DNA from: Sipunculus nudus
Lineage: Eukaryota; Annelida; Sipuncula; Golfingiida; Sipunculidae
Length of the DNA stretch: 64,000 nt
NCBI GenBank assembly: GCA_026874595.1
Contig: CM049311.1
Location: forward strand, 55,369,676-55,433,675
Reading direction: 5' to 3'
Below are positions 33,599 through 45,964 of this stretch, one piece after another (the stretch's first letter is position 1; each line of letters opens with the position of its first letter). The notes below the pieces were generated by a model, which was given only the letters and a program-made list of their open reading frames with translations, was not told the DNA's origin and searched no databases. The position numbers and the translations under genes are program-made.

Positions 33599-34028
33599 TA
33601 TATTATATTCTTATTATAATATATATATAGACTATGTAAATATATGTATAATATGTGTATTATCTCATATAATTCTGTTAAGTATGCATGATTAATATAT
33701 AGTAGTCATATAAAATATTTTAAAATATATATTATATTATACACAGTATAATGATATATGACTATACAGGATCAATTTCATTAATATCATTGATACATAT
33801 AATAAAACTATTTTAGCTCCCAATTTAAATTTAATATAAATTGATTCATTACTTCAAGGGACTCAAAGTTACCTTTAATAGTTATTTAAAAAAAACATTT
33901 TTTTTTTGGGGGGGGGGGGCTTTTGTCCTCTTTATCATTAAGGTAGGGGGGCTTTTGACCGGGGGGGCTTTTGTCCGGGGGGCTTTCGACCGGGGGGGGG
34001 CCTTTTGTCCGGGGGGGGCTTTTGTCCG
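33021..34028. mobile_element. Fold-back element with GGACAAAAGCCCCC arm repeats
   Basis: The left arm (33021-33140) is four to five copies of GG(A/T)CAAAAGCCCCC, then CTACCTTAATGATAAAGAGG and another copy. The right arm (33900-34028) is the inverse, with CCTCTTTATCATTAAGGTAGG followed by repeated GGGGGCTTTTGTCC. TA flanks both ends. The interior is AT-rich, with a (TA)n tract at 33549-33591 and a lone direct-orientation copy of the arm motif at 33461-33495. Confidence 0.75.
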
Positions 34029-35160
34029 TACCCCATGCTTTTCAGTTCTGTCTGCAGCTGACCATGTGTTAACATGAAACAGACAAAACTCTCAAGTTAC
34101 TGTGGAAATCTTGACAAAGCAGCTAGATTAATTTTTATCAGGAGAAAATCAAGATGATCATCAATTTTTATCATATCAAAATCACAGCGGAGTGGAGATG
34201 TAAAATTGTGGCCAAATTCGCCTTTCCTTACACCGTAAATCCTTGTTATTTGGCCAGAGTGCCTACACTGCTGATGAACTTAGAGTACAGTATATGAACA
34301 GTATATATGAACAGCATATGTGAGCATTGTAGTTCCATATATGAATAACAAACAATTGTTAGTTTATAAATTGTGGACCATCCATCACTGACTGAGCATT
34401 ACAAATAATCAATTGGAAGTATAGATAATTCTGAGTGAAAATGTATGCAAAAACACCAATTTCAATACCTTTTTTTTCTAGATTTCCTTGAATTATGTTA
34501 TATATCCTGTTCATTATAGATAGCCATGACTATATAAGGCCTTCATAATGAATGAAAGGGGCCTGTGAGTCATGATAAAATCATAATAAAACACTCATGT
34601 TAAGGGTCGGTTCAAAGTAATTGCTGAGTTGTAGTGTTGACATCAGAGGCTTATATGGTCGTGTCATATTAGTTAAATGTTGAAGGGAAAATGTTACATT
34701 TCTGTCAAGCCATCACGACGGACGCAGAAACAAACTTTAGCGAGTAAAACCAGCCTCGTTATTAATAACGGCTGCATGAATATACGTAAGTCAACCGTGA
34801 ATGTAATTTTTATTATTTTCTAACAGATTAACGTCACTGTGTTTTACTTCGGAAAAATTAAAGTACGACAAGCAGATGAAAATAAAAATGTACTGCTAGA
34901 AATGGCGTGCACATCTGCATGTACTAGAATTGATGCGAACCCTATAGCTTGCACTGTCACCCTATCGTCTTCAGTTAATTAAAATTCGACGTTTGGGTGG
35001 CAGGCTGCCGCTACATTATATATAGCTTTAACTGTTGTATGAACAATAGTAACGACATGTAACATTTTTTTAATATGGCAGAAAAATGCTCATAGGCTGT
35101 TTTGAGACTTTAAAATATTAGTGATGTCACAGTATGTGTTCAGAAGGTTCTTCGATAATG
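34029..35160. other. No recognisable gene or repeat
   Basis: AT-rich sequence with no exon-like segment that passes both splice and frame tests by eye. Confidence 0.35.
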
Positions 35161-35211
35161 TGACTGACATTCAGGGGCGTAGCCAGGATTGAGGGAGGGG
35201 AGGGGGGCATC

Positions 35212-36180
35212 ATCAGTGGCGGATCAAGAAATTCGAAAACGGGGGGGGGGGGGGGGGGGGGGTAGGGGCGCTAGTTAATATGCATGTAAGGGAAATATGA
35301 AAACAATTATATATACAAGTATAAATTTTATTATTATTATATTATTATAATTTTTACTATACTTTATATATTTTAGTGTATGAAAATAAATATTTTTTTT
35401 TCAATTATGAACCATGGTTTAATTGTTAGGGTTTCCCCCTCACATATTGGGACATTTTTTGAATATACAATGTAAAGAGGACATTTTGAGGCAACGTTCA
35501 CAATGAGGATTTCCTGTTCCTGAAAAACTGTTCCCTTATGTCTTTGCGTTATGTAATCAAACTGTAGAGAGGTTCAATAATGATTATTTATATTTCCTTA
35601 AAAATTAGGATATAAAATTTTTAACGAGTCAATGGCGCAAAAGCGCATCACGTTTGTAACTATCAAAATATTATCTTTTAAATGTAATGTTCATGGTAAA
35701 ATAACTGATAAGCTGAATTATTATGTTGAACTTTGCATTTTACCGGGTTCCGTGGTCTCGACAGCACACAGGACTCCTATGAGCTCAGCACAGATCGCGA
35801 GTTAGAGTACCGGTATCACCAGAGGAGCCGTAAGATTGTTCACGGTCGACCCCAACCAGGGCCCGGTGCTCGATCGATCTGCAGTTGTTCATAAATATCC
35901 TTATACTCAACTAATAAATTTGACCCAAACCAGGGCCCGGTGCTCGATCGATCTGCAGTTGTTCTGAAGTTGTTCATAAATATCCTTATACTCAACTAAT
36001 AAATTTCAAAGTAATTGTAACTACAGATAACTTAAATAAAGTCTAATTGCATATTAATAATAAGAAATATATAAAAAAAACGAAAATTAATCACGAAAAT
36101 CGGAAATTAGAAAAAATGAGAGTTTTTGCAGCTCAACGGGGGCCGCGCGCCGAAGGCGCCCCCTCTGGATTCGCCACTGA
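35212..36180. mobile_element. MITE-like element with CAGTGGCGGATC ends
   Basis: ATCAGTGGCGGATCAAGA at 35212 and the inverse TCTGGATTCGCCACTGAT ending at 36180 form imperfect 18-bp ends. A G-run follows the left end (35241-35261). Inside, a segment of about 70 bp (CCAGGGCCCGGTGCTCGATC onward) is tandemly duplicated at about 35858-35927 and 35933-36007. The flanking 8-mers do not match. Confidence 0.5.
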
Positions 36181-36293
36181 TAGCATATATATTCGCCACT
36201 GATTTAATGCAGATATATATATATATATATTAATTTTTATATATTGTATTAGGTTAAGTGAAATTCCGAAAGGAGGGCGAGTACAGGATGCGA

Positions 36294-36296
<3 letters not shown>

Positions 36297-36324
<28 letters not shown>

Positions 36325-36720
36325 ATGAGTTACCCATGAGTCATTTGTTCTTTTTAAATAACGCCCTGAAGGTACGAAATCTGCCCACTGCACTTGAGGT
36401 TTCACCCTTTCTCGCAGTGCGGCAGCACTGATCATCGCCGTTAACAATTTTCGCGTTCGTTGAAGGTCAACAAAAGTATTCCAGATCGAATTATATTGTA
36501 AAATAAAACATTTGTCCCTTGAAATATTGACATGAATTTCGCAGAAAATGGACTTATTCCCATGTTATTTTTTTCTGCAAAAACATGAGACTGTCAACTG
36601 TGAAATTAGGCCTACCTCACCTAAAGCAGCCCCCCCCCCCCCCATGCGAGACAGAAAAAAAAACAATCATTTGTATTGTTCAGTATCCAATATCTTTAGG
36701 TGGGGGGGGGGGGGGGTTCA
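36297..36720. repeat. Poly-G and poly-C tracts with GGCGGATC-type remnants
   Basis: A G-run at 36299-36323, a C-run at 36631-36643 and a G-run at 36702-36716 followed by AAATCGCCCCTGGATCG. These look like ends of degraded MITEs of the GGCGGATCC type. Confidence 0.5.
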
Positions 36721-36844
36721 AAATCGCCCCTGGATCGATTGATCACCCTTTGATCAGTTATATCGATTCATTTATGACAATGCACAGTTAAGATGGAGAC
36801 GGTGTAGGGTGACACTATTAACGTTGCTATTTCTTGGGGTTTTT

Positions 36845-37365
36845 ATACGCCTGTCTATGACGGGACGTAATGTGATATACCCACGGTCGTCCGTCCGTTT
36901 GTTAACTTTCAGTGTCGCTGCGATAACCACAGGACTTCGATGGATTTTCACGAAGCTCACCATAACTAATTACCAATAGATTAACTCGCCCGAGTTCGAT
37001 TATAGGCAAAATCCACGCATCTTAAATGAGGACAGAGGTCGCGATGTATTTGTTATATCGCGGCGATAACCTATCATGAATATAATGGATTTTGATGAAA
37101 CGCAATAATAATATTAACTAATATAATATCTTGCTTAAGTTCGATTCCCAGCAAAATCCATGCATATTTAATGTGATCAGCAGACTTTGGTTGCGCCGTA
37201 AAGACTTACCAAAATTCTTATGGATATTCATGAAACTCAGTAACAATATTAATCATTACAGTTTCTCACCTGAATTTAATTCTCAGCGAAATTCACGCAT
37301 ATTTAACAAGGTCAAAGGTCACAAGACATAAAACGGGCGGAGTATGTTTGCGGTGCTCTTGTTGG
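36845..37365 (-). mobile_element. Family Q element, second copy, minus orientation
   Basis: It aligns with 4818-5362: ATACCCACGG then CGTCCGTCCG, then units with TGTCGCTGCGATAACC, GATGGATTTTCACGAA, CTCGCCCGAGTTCGATTAT and AAAATCCATGCATATTTAATG. The far end is GCGGTGCTCTTGTTGG, matching GCGGTGCTCTTATTAATG in the other copy. Confidence 0.6.
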
Positions 37366-38224
37366 ACTTGTGCTTATCAGTAATGCATTCGTTGAAACAT
37401 TGTCAGTTGTCATTAGGTCTACATGTAATATGAATCCGTAATAAAGACAGATTATAACCCCTTGCGTATTTTCCTTGAATCGAGATAATCCTCATTAGTT
37501 CAGAATGTTTTCCAGTAATTTGGAAAAGTCTAAACATAAATGGTCTGAGTGATTTCAGCAATACAACACGAATAGTAGCGACCTCTGGAAGACATTATTT
37601 GCCACCCACCAAATTCGTACACCGTCAAATATTGTCGAGATTATTTTCTGTTTATTTTATTTTTTTAAACCTGGATCATATTTGGCAATAGACCATTTCC
37701 GTTTACAGGCGACATCTGTTAGCGACGTCTGACACTAACTATGTGTTCGCATATGCTTCATTTACATCATTAGAGAAAGATTTTTCATTCTCAGCTGATA
37801 AAATATAAAACAAAGAATAAATCTTATCTTTAATGGCTGGTGTTCTCTCCGTATTCTCTGGCTTTATATCCTATAGTGGTGTAATATTGGGTACACCATA
37901 TCAGGAAAGTAAGAAAGAAAAAAAGTTATTTTACATGGAAAATACTTCATTTACAAGACAAAAAAGTACATACACTTAATATTGATCCATTAAAAAATAT
38001 ATGAAATATTTGCAACAGACAGGATATCCTCTGACCACTAAAAGGAACGATAAATGGCGGTAGATTTGCATGACAACATGCTTGGCCATTATTTGAAAAG
38101 TACTTGATTGCTTTTCAAGTACATGTGTGACACGTACATGTACAGAACAAGTACTAAAAACGTTAACCCGAGTACAAGGACGTATATAAACGTCACTCCT
38201 AAAATACTGGCATGGATGTACACA
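37366..38224. other. No recognisable gene or repeat
   Basis: Unique-looking AT-rich sequence. The long minus frame across 37976-38311 is a chance frame entering the repeat at 38225. Confidence 0.35.
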
Positions 38225-38640
38225 ACACAAATATGATTGTAGGTTGCACCACCAGTTGTGTGTGTGAGAAAGCACTCGAAGATGTATAAACACGCAAGAT
38301 TTCAGGAACATACTTCAAACCACTCTTGAGCTATGTGAACAGATAGATGAAACCCAAAAACAATTTTTGGTGACGCCACAAGTCTTGTATACGAGGAAGC
38401 TGTCCGAGATGTACAGATATGCACAATTTCGGGCTAATATATTAAATGCCTTCTGAGTAAAAAGCAGGGACGTACACTCGGCAAACATCATTGTTGGTGG
38501 CAACACCAGTCTTGTTAACGAGAAAGCCATCAAAGATGGATGGACATGCCATTAATTCAGGTTGATACATCAAACTTCTTTTGAGTTATTTCCACTCATC
38601 TGACCAAGCTCAGCTGAGAAAGGCTATTGACCCTAAGTCA
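38225..38640. repeat. Tandem repeat of about 120-140 bp with a GGTGNCNCCACCAGT motif
   Basis: Three units share GTAGGTTGCACCACCAGT-like starts, then GTGTGAGAAAGC, GATGTA, ATTTCAGG and ATCAAACTTC. It ends AAGCTCAGCTGAGAAAGG. The same family recurs at 56226-56720. Confidence 0.65.
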
Positions 38641-39107
38641 TTGCTACATGTGAAGCAATTGTATTGAGTAAAACTCTTAACCTGTACCTTGCTGATACAG
38701 TTGGCAATATGCCAAAGCAATAAAGAGAGAGAGAATGAATCTTGACCTGTTGCCAAATCTAAAATAGTTGGCAATCTGCCAAGCTATTCATAGATACAGA
38801 TAAAACCTTTCCCTGTCGCCATATCTGTTTACACACACTGAAAGACTTTGGCTACAATGTCTAATATCCTGTGAGAGACATGGTTTCAACAAACATCAGG
38901 AAAATTTACCAATAAGGAATTCTCGCAGGTAAGTGTTGTTGAACGATTTTTAGGTGTTTATCTAACGATTAGTCTGGCTTGTTTTAACTAATAATTTAAA
39001 GTAATAGCGCACCTGTAGGCCATGAAGCGTTATAAAAAATGCGGAAAATTTTCGCATCCTCATCTTGTGATGTCCTACAAACAATATGTAAAGGTACTCT
39101 GACGCTG

Positions 39108-39185
39108 GTCGAAATGTCAGGGGGTCGAAGTGTCAGAAGGCCGAAATGTCAGAGGGTCTAAATGTAAGAGGGCCGAAAATGGCGC
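39108..39185. repeat. Short minisatellite (17-18-bp unit)
   Basis: Four to five copies of GGTCGAAATGTCAGAGG with substitutions. A lone related phrase is at 48294-48320. Confidence 0.75.
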
Positions 39186-39266
39186 TAGGGACAAAGCAGT
39201 AGAAGAGAGATAAATATACGAATTACTACAGAGATCTGAGAGTGACGGTTTCATTAATACTATATG

Positions 39267-39267
39267 T

Positions 39268-39310
<43 letters not shown>

Positions 39311-39311
39311 A
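39267..39311. repeat. (CA)n-(TA)n microsatellite
   Basis: Adjacent CA and TA runs. Confidence 0.95.
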
Positions 39312-40759
39312 AAAGACTTGAACTCAATGTTATCAATATATTTTTAAGGAGTATCTTATTTATTCACGATATTATCTTATTCATTTATTCAAGATAATAT
39401 AAGAATATGAATGAAAATGTTACTAGGACATATATCATATTAGACTTAACAATGGACTAACTTTAACGCGAAGTATACCAATTTGATTCTTATATTTATT
39501 TAATTCAAAGCGGCTAATGAATTGATAAAAAATCAACGAAGAGGTTTTTATCAGGGGTGTTTCTACAATTTGGAGAACATTTACATATAATGAGTGAAAG
39601 AAACCTTGCTGTTATATATTCCATGAGAGAAGCATACGGATTATCGCCAAATCTGATTATTTTAGCTGGATTATTTTTTTCGGCTGCATTGACGTTTCGA
39701 GAGTTCAAAGTTGAAATTGCTTAAAAAAATTCCTGGAACAGAGATAAAACCTGATCTGGTACATGTGAAATTAAGCGGGAGACGTGAGGGCTGAACGAGC
39801 CAGCCGGGAACATCTTCGTCTAATTAATACCAGGAAACGAGACCAAGTGCACATAAAAGCAGATGGAAAGCTTTTGAACTGCGAACTGCGTAGTATCGAA
39901 TGAAAGCGTTATTTTAGTCTAGCCATTAGCGAAGTGTTCCTACACAACGCCTGCGTTTGGCACCATTGTTGGCGGGATGGCGTGTATGACGTCATCAACG
40001 GGATCAATCCGTCTCAATTATCCCCGCGGCAGACGAAAATTTGGTCTGACAGTCCTACTGCTTGCAGAACTTGTCGAGTTTATTTCAACAAAAACCGAGG
40101 GAAACTTGTACAAAGCCTTCCTAAAAAGAGCCTCTTGTCAGTATGGTCTTCTCTTGTCGCCAGCTATGAGCTGAACTCCAGAGCATGACTGGTCCGTGCT
40201 CACGGAAACCATGGCCTGGCACGACAGGAAGTCGGAGTCTATTAGAATAAAAACGCAGTGATAAATTTCAAGCTACAAGATTACAGGCTTTTCTTCTTTT
40301 CGACTATAAAAGAAGAACCCGCATGCGTTTCCAACGTTAATTTCCTTCCCGAAATTTGTTTTAGCGCCTACTTAATTGGCAACTTTAATTATAACGGCAA
40401 CTTTTTTATGGGAAATCTAGGAACATTGACTTGTTTTAATCTTTTCCTTATACTGCACACGACATTTAACTAGCTCAAATTTAGGTTTATGGTTTAAACT
40501 TACATAACTGAATACATACAAAATAGTTTTGTATTAAACGTTTTCCTACAGTCGGTAATTTGAATCCAGCGCCACTCCCCGGTAGAGTTATAATTATTCT
40601 TAAAATATAATACCGGTACTCAATGACAGAGTCTGGTCAGTTCTTATGATTTGTTTCTTTACGTTCTTTCACCATATAGATAGGAATATATATCTTATTG
40701 GAAAAAAGAAAACTCAACTTTAAGTTCGAAAGGTAAAATTACAAGATAAGTTTACAAAA

Positions 40760-40760
<1 letters not shown>
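39312..40760. other. Unassigned; CpG-containing stretch at 39770-40250
   Basis: Within this interval 39770-40250 has more balanced base composition and more CpG than its surroundings, with a palindromic TGACGTCA at about 39988. Two overlapping plus frames are open at 39934-40188 and 39977-40174, but neither is recognisable. It could be a promoter or exon of an unseen gene. Confidence 0.3.
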
Positions 40761-40761
<1 letters not shown>

Positions 40762-40806
<45 letters not shown>

Positions 40807-40812
40807 TATATT

Positions 40813-40851
<39 letters not shown>
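40762..40851. repeat. (TA)n microsatellite
   Basis: Two TA runs separated by AAATATATATTTAAA-like interruptions. Confidence 0.95.
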
Positions 40852-40853
<2 letters not shown>

Positions 40854-42060
40854 GCTGTAGACATATATGTGTAATGCTTGGAGAAAAGTGATGTATGCAG
40901 TCTGTCTTGCTGAAAAAAAACACGGCAGGTATATACAATTTTACAATAAGCCGCGAGACAGGGGTTTTACCATGAGCCTGTTGCCCTTTATTAGTGCGTG
41001 GTCTGGTCAGGACTGAATATCGAGCCGGAATGAAAAAAACACGCCCCCGGGTCGCTCAGCGAGACAGGCTTGTGATGTAAAGTCTTTCAGGTCAGAAAGG
41101 TCACTTGGTCTCTTGTATCGTCAAACAATCCTACCCAGTCTGCAGACCCTAAGGAATACCCTGTTCCTTTTTTTTTTTCGTTAACAATACACAATGCCGG
41201 GTCCCAGCAGCACGGTCACGCTACGATAAGTTTGATTTATGACCAGGAACACAAAATATGGATTACATGAAACAGTTCTAGGTCGTGTGCTGGTCGTTCT
41301 GGTTTATCAGTGGACTGCTTATATTTCATGATTACGTCGGGAATAGAGAACGCCAAAGGATAAAGTAATCCTTTATAACTTAATGTAGAAAAATTTAATA
41401 CATAGATAAATCAAATTGTTTCAGTTTTTAATGCATAAAAAGATGTATTTTTAGGACTCATGTAAAATGACATTTTTGGAAAGCAACTGGGTTATACAAC
41501 TCTGAAATTATTCCTTTTCTGGAAATGTGTAAGTATATTACCATCTTTATACTGATGCTCACGTACCCCCGCCAGCAAAATTGGCAAAGATCATGTGTTC
41601 ATCCTTGTTCGTCTATCTGTCTGTTTGTCCAAGAAGTGTGTCTCACATAACAATTGATTCAATATATGAAAGAACCAGTTTGATTTGGCGCGGATGTAAA
41701 TAAGCAAATCCGGACATTAGCGGAGGTTTGCGCTCTTAAGAGTGCTTTTAGTAAAAATCTATATCACCATTTTATATTTGAATGTCGTTACTATTTGCAG
41801 CTATTTCACTGGTGTGAATTATTCGGTGACCAAACCGCGGGGAGATGGGGGGGGGGGGGGGGGGGAGAACAAATTACACACAAACAATAAAACAGACATG
41901 TATACCGGTCAGGTAATCCATGTTAACCTGGTTGTGTACCAGGCCGCGCTGCCACACGTAATCTAACGTGTGCTTATTTTACGGTATTATCCTCAAAACC
42001 TTTCTCTGTGATATCCTGTGTTGTACTCTACAATTCCTTTCACATATGACTCAGCAAGAT
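40852..42060. other. No recognisable gene; poly-G tract at 41848-41866
   Basis: The G-run is flanked by AAACCGCGGGGAGAT and AGAACAAATTACAC. No exon is supported. Confidence 0.35.
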
Positions 42061-42245
42061 ACAGGGGCGTCAATATAAGAGGGGGGGGGGAGGATGCATG
42101 GGGGGTAATGCAAATGAAATATATTAATAAATAGAATTAAAGTCTTTGGATCTATTTACTAAAAAATGTTACATCTAAATCTTGCTTAGAATTCACTAAA
42201 TAACTTATTTTGGAAATATGACTAAGTATATATATAATAATTATT

Positions 42246-42290
<45 letters not shown>

Positions 42291-42380
42291 AGTTTTGCTG
42301 ATTATGCCACTCAGAGACGCTGAAAAAAGTATATACACAAAGTCAACCCCCCAACGTGGAAGAAAAATTTACGCCACTGG
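42061..42380. mobile_element. MITE with CAGGGGCGT ends
   Basis: ACAGGGGCGTCAATATAAGA at 42061 is matched inverted by AATTTACGCCACTGGC ending near 42380 (CAGTGGCGTAAATTTTTCTT read on the minus strand). The interior has a G-run and a (TA)n-(TG)n tract (42247-42291). Confidence 0.55.
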
Positions 42381-45300
42381 CATGATATGATATATTTTTG
42401 TGCTTGACACTTTGCACATGCGCCAGAGAGCTTAAACACGTGGTGTGGATTGGATGCAAACTGTTCAGTTGCAAAAAATTGAAATTTTCAGAAAAGGGTA
42501 ATTATTCTATGGTTACCAACCAAAGGTCTTCATATAAACAGCTTATTTGACAATATTAACTATAAACATAATACCACAGCAAACGTCTGACATCCAACTT
42601 AGCAGCCATATCAGATTGTTTTGATTTTCAGCAGATTAACCCGCGTTAATTGCTGTCGGTTTGATTTGAGAACATGAATCAGTAAAGACAGATCCTCATT
42701 AAAACTGGTTTACGTAGTAAAACATGAAGCGAGTCCGGCAGCCTGCTAATCAACATTGTCTTGGTGAACGATGAAATAATTAATGCAAAAAATACACTCT
42801 CCAACTGAAGTTATAATGAGACCACAGATCTACAGAGACTGGTGGCGTGTTAGGCCCGGGGTCGGACGTTGGTCCCGTATCTTACGGTAAAACTGTCAAT
42901 GACCAGATGAGCCTTGACACTACTCTCGAACCAACCCCCAGCAGGTTAAACTGTTAGCAAATCGGGATTCCACAGATGCCATTTTAAACTTTGCAAAATG
43001 GACAAACTGTAGAAGAAAACGGATATATAAAAGCGTCTAAACAAAGTAACAAAATGGTATGAGCATTAACCCGACGTCACTGCAAATGATGCTAATAAAC
43101 AAGCCTCGGGCTTTATAATGGGAAACATGAGATGCGATTCGTTAGGAATGATTTTGGAATCAAATCGTTTTGTCACTGATCGGCTAGGGCAGAACAACAC
43201 TTGTAATAAAAGCACGTCAGCTTAATTATATCAGTTACTTAATATAAACACCCCCCCCCCTCCAAAAAAAAATCACTTTCTGTAAAGAAACCTGGAAAGT
43301 AATATAAAAATCACCAAGGACCTTATGCTCTCCTGTAAAAATTCTGCAAATTACACTGAAAATAATGAGTTAACATATTTGGAGAGTAAATTTCTTGGAA
43401 TTTTAAAATTAATTGATATGTACATAATTCTCATAAAATAATAAATTATACTCATTTTAGCTATGCATATTCTTTAACTGTATATGCGTGCGAACTACCT
43501 TGTTTGATGAACTTATACGGCGGTGACCCATGGGTCATGATGCTCAGCTGACAGGCGGGGCCTGTGACCTACAGGCATTGCACTCACACCGGAATCACAT
43601 TTTCTGAGAACCTGTTTGACCATTTTGTTATAACATCGCAAGATAATAGGAATACAAGTCTTTGTCCAATTAAACCATTTAACTTCAGTTAAACTTCAGT
43701 TATACAAAGCAAAGTATAATATTAATACATATTCTCACATAAATTTTGTAATTTTACTCATGTGGAGCAATAATAGGGAAAAACTTCGTGTTATGTTGAT
43801 CATGTTCATTGGAGTTTAAAAATGTGCAAGCTGACAGGGATACATTATAAAGTAAATTATTCTTATTAAATGTAAGTTTTGTTCAACAGCCTTAGGACGC
43901 AGTCAGAAAATCTCGGCACAATATTTTTGTCACGTAGCCCATGAAATAAAATGAAGGTCACGCCGACCTGACTTCGGGATCTAAGGATGTTTTTTACTTG
44001 TGACTTTATCGCGTTCCCCAAACCAGGGGCATTCGTGAACATGAATCCTTTGTTTCATGTAAGATGCCCTTGTATAAGCAACTCTTTTACAAGAATTGAT
44101 TTCAATGTTCATGTATTCGAAAACAACCGAAAATGCGTGTAAATCCTCAAACGGCCATCAAAATAACAACTAACCCCTTTTTACCGGACAAGGAAAAATA
44201 TGGGCAATTAAGTGGGGAAAAGCCCTTGTACAGAGAAGCCACCAATCGTGTCCGAACTTTCAAAAAAGTGTGCAGTAACACATTGGTCCATAATTGTTTT
44301 GATGATAAGTCCAAACGAGTTTCTATTTTTCCTACAAACAGGGGTTTATCATGTAAAATAAGAAACAAGGACTTATTTCAGGTATGTTGTTAAATGCATA
44401 ATTGATATGACATTGAACACAAACAAAAAGATAGCAATGTTGATGACGCCATCCAGCAGGATTATAAATGGTTCACTCGGTCCTGCATGAACATGTTTAG
44501 TAGAACATTTAACGAGAATCCGTTCAACTTTCGGCGTGCCATTATAATGGTCAAGGAGAGCTTTCTTTAAACTTCATTTATTTCACATTGACTGTATATA
44601 CAAAAAGTTATAACTTATCAAGGCACTCTCCATGGCTCAGGTGGTGGCGTTTGGTAGTGTTTGGATATGTAGCTCAAAGTTCTGCCACTGTTTTTCTTTA
44701 GTTCTATCAGACTGAGACATCGTCATACCACCCACATAAAGAAGACACAGTTTTGTAAATATATCGCCTTTACTTTCAATACAAAACAAAACGTAACAAT
44801 GTTTGACATGTCAATCATAACGATACAGAGATGGCAGGAAATGGTTTTGTATATAAACACGTACTGCCGTGACGTGGACAGCGGCATCCGGGTGTTGTCT
44901 GCTGCCGCATCCAACAACACAGATACGAAAACAGTTTACAAGAGACAACAACAACGGTTGTCCTGGCCCACGGGGTTGCGTTGACACTGACCTTCTCATA
45001 ACAGAGATACTTACCACGTGACCTACGAGTATCCATCCATCGACCCCACAAGATTAAGACAGAATTCAGAAAATACGACTGAGTCGGATCTAAGGGCAGA
45101 GATGGGACTGCCACCAACCATACAAACCTTGATAATATGCTAAATCAATATATTTCTACAACGGAATCATATAAATCTTCATTTTCAGTTATACTAGAAT
45201 ACTATAAGTAAATCACCTGTTACTTTAATAACTGTTACCTGGTTTTCTTTTTAAAGCATGTTTGATGGCATTTTTATTGATCAGTCCCCTGCAAACCCTC

Positions 45301-45964
45301 CTTTAAATCCTAAATCTAGCTCTGCAAAATATGACTAAAATAAATATCTTCATAGTGAGAGGACATGATGTGACTTTTAAAGTGTAACATTAATAACTCG
45401 AAGTCTAAATTAAAACCAAAGTCATTATATCCGTCACCCAAGCGGGTTCACTCATCTCTGGTTGTAGATCATTATAATCTGACACGGTCACATCCGATAT
45501 TTTAAGACAGGTCCCCTAATTACATTGTCTGCATCGAGTGTCTGTTAGTTTCCACGGGATAATAAGACCCCCGAGGCAGCCAGGCCATCTTACCCAAATT
45601 GCCAATGTTGGCTCATAGGGATGTGTCTGTAGAACAATACGACCTGCTCACAGTGTCTTACGTCAATAAGAACAATAAAATAACTAGATCATTATAATAA
45701 CAAAATGGATAACGTATATGCTACAATGACAGGTACCGGTATCCGCACAATAAAATATCAGCATTAGTTTGATAAGAAATCCCATTTCATCAGCACTTAC
45801 CTACGGATGACACTTATGTATGTCAAAGCTACGTTTTTATATGAAACGACATCCGCTTCCTTATGGAGTATTAAAAGTTTACGTTTCTGGTTTGCAACTT
45901 TGATTTATAAAAACTTTAGAAGCACTTGGACAAAATGAAAAGCTGATGATAGCTGCGTTTAATA
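42381..45964. other. No recognisable gene; family H left-end motif at about 43522
   Basis: GGTGACCCATGGGTCATGATGC followed by TCAGCTGACAGG (43521-43555) matches the family H left end, and GGTCACGCCGACCTGACTTCGG (43957-43978) resembles its internal phrase, so a decayed element may lie at about 43520-44100 without a clear right end. A C-run is at 43250-43260. Frames at 44133-44393 and 44811-45117 lack support. Confidence 0.35.
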
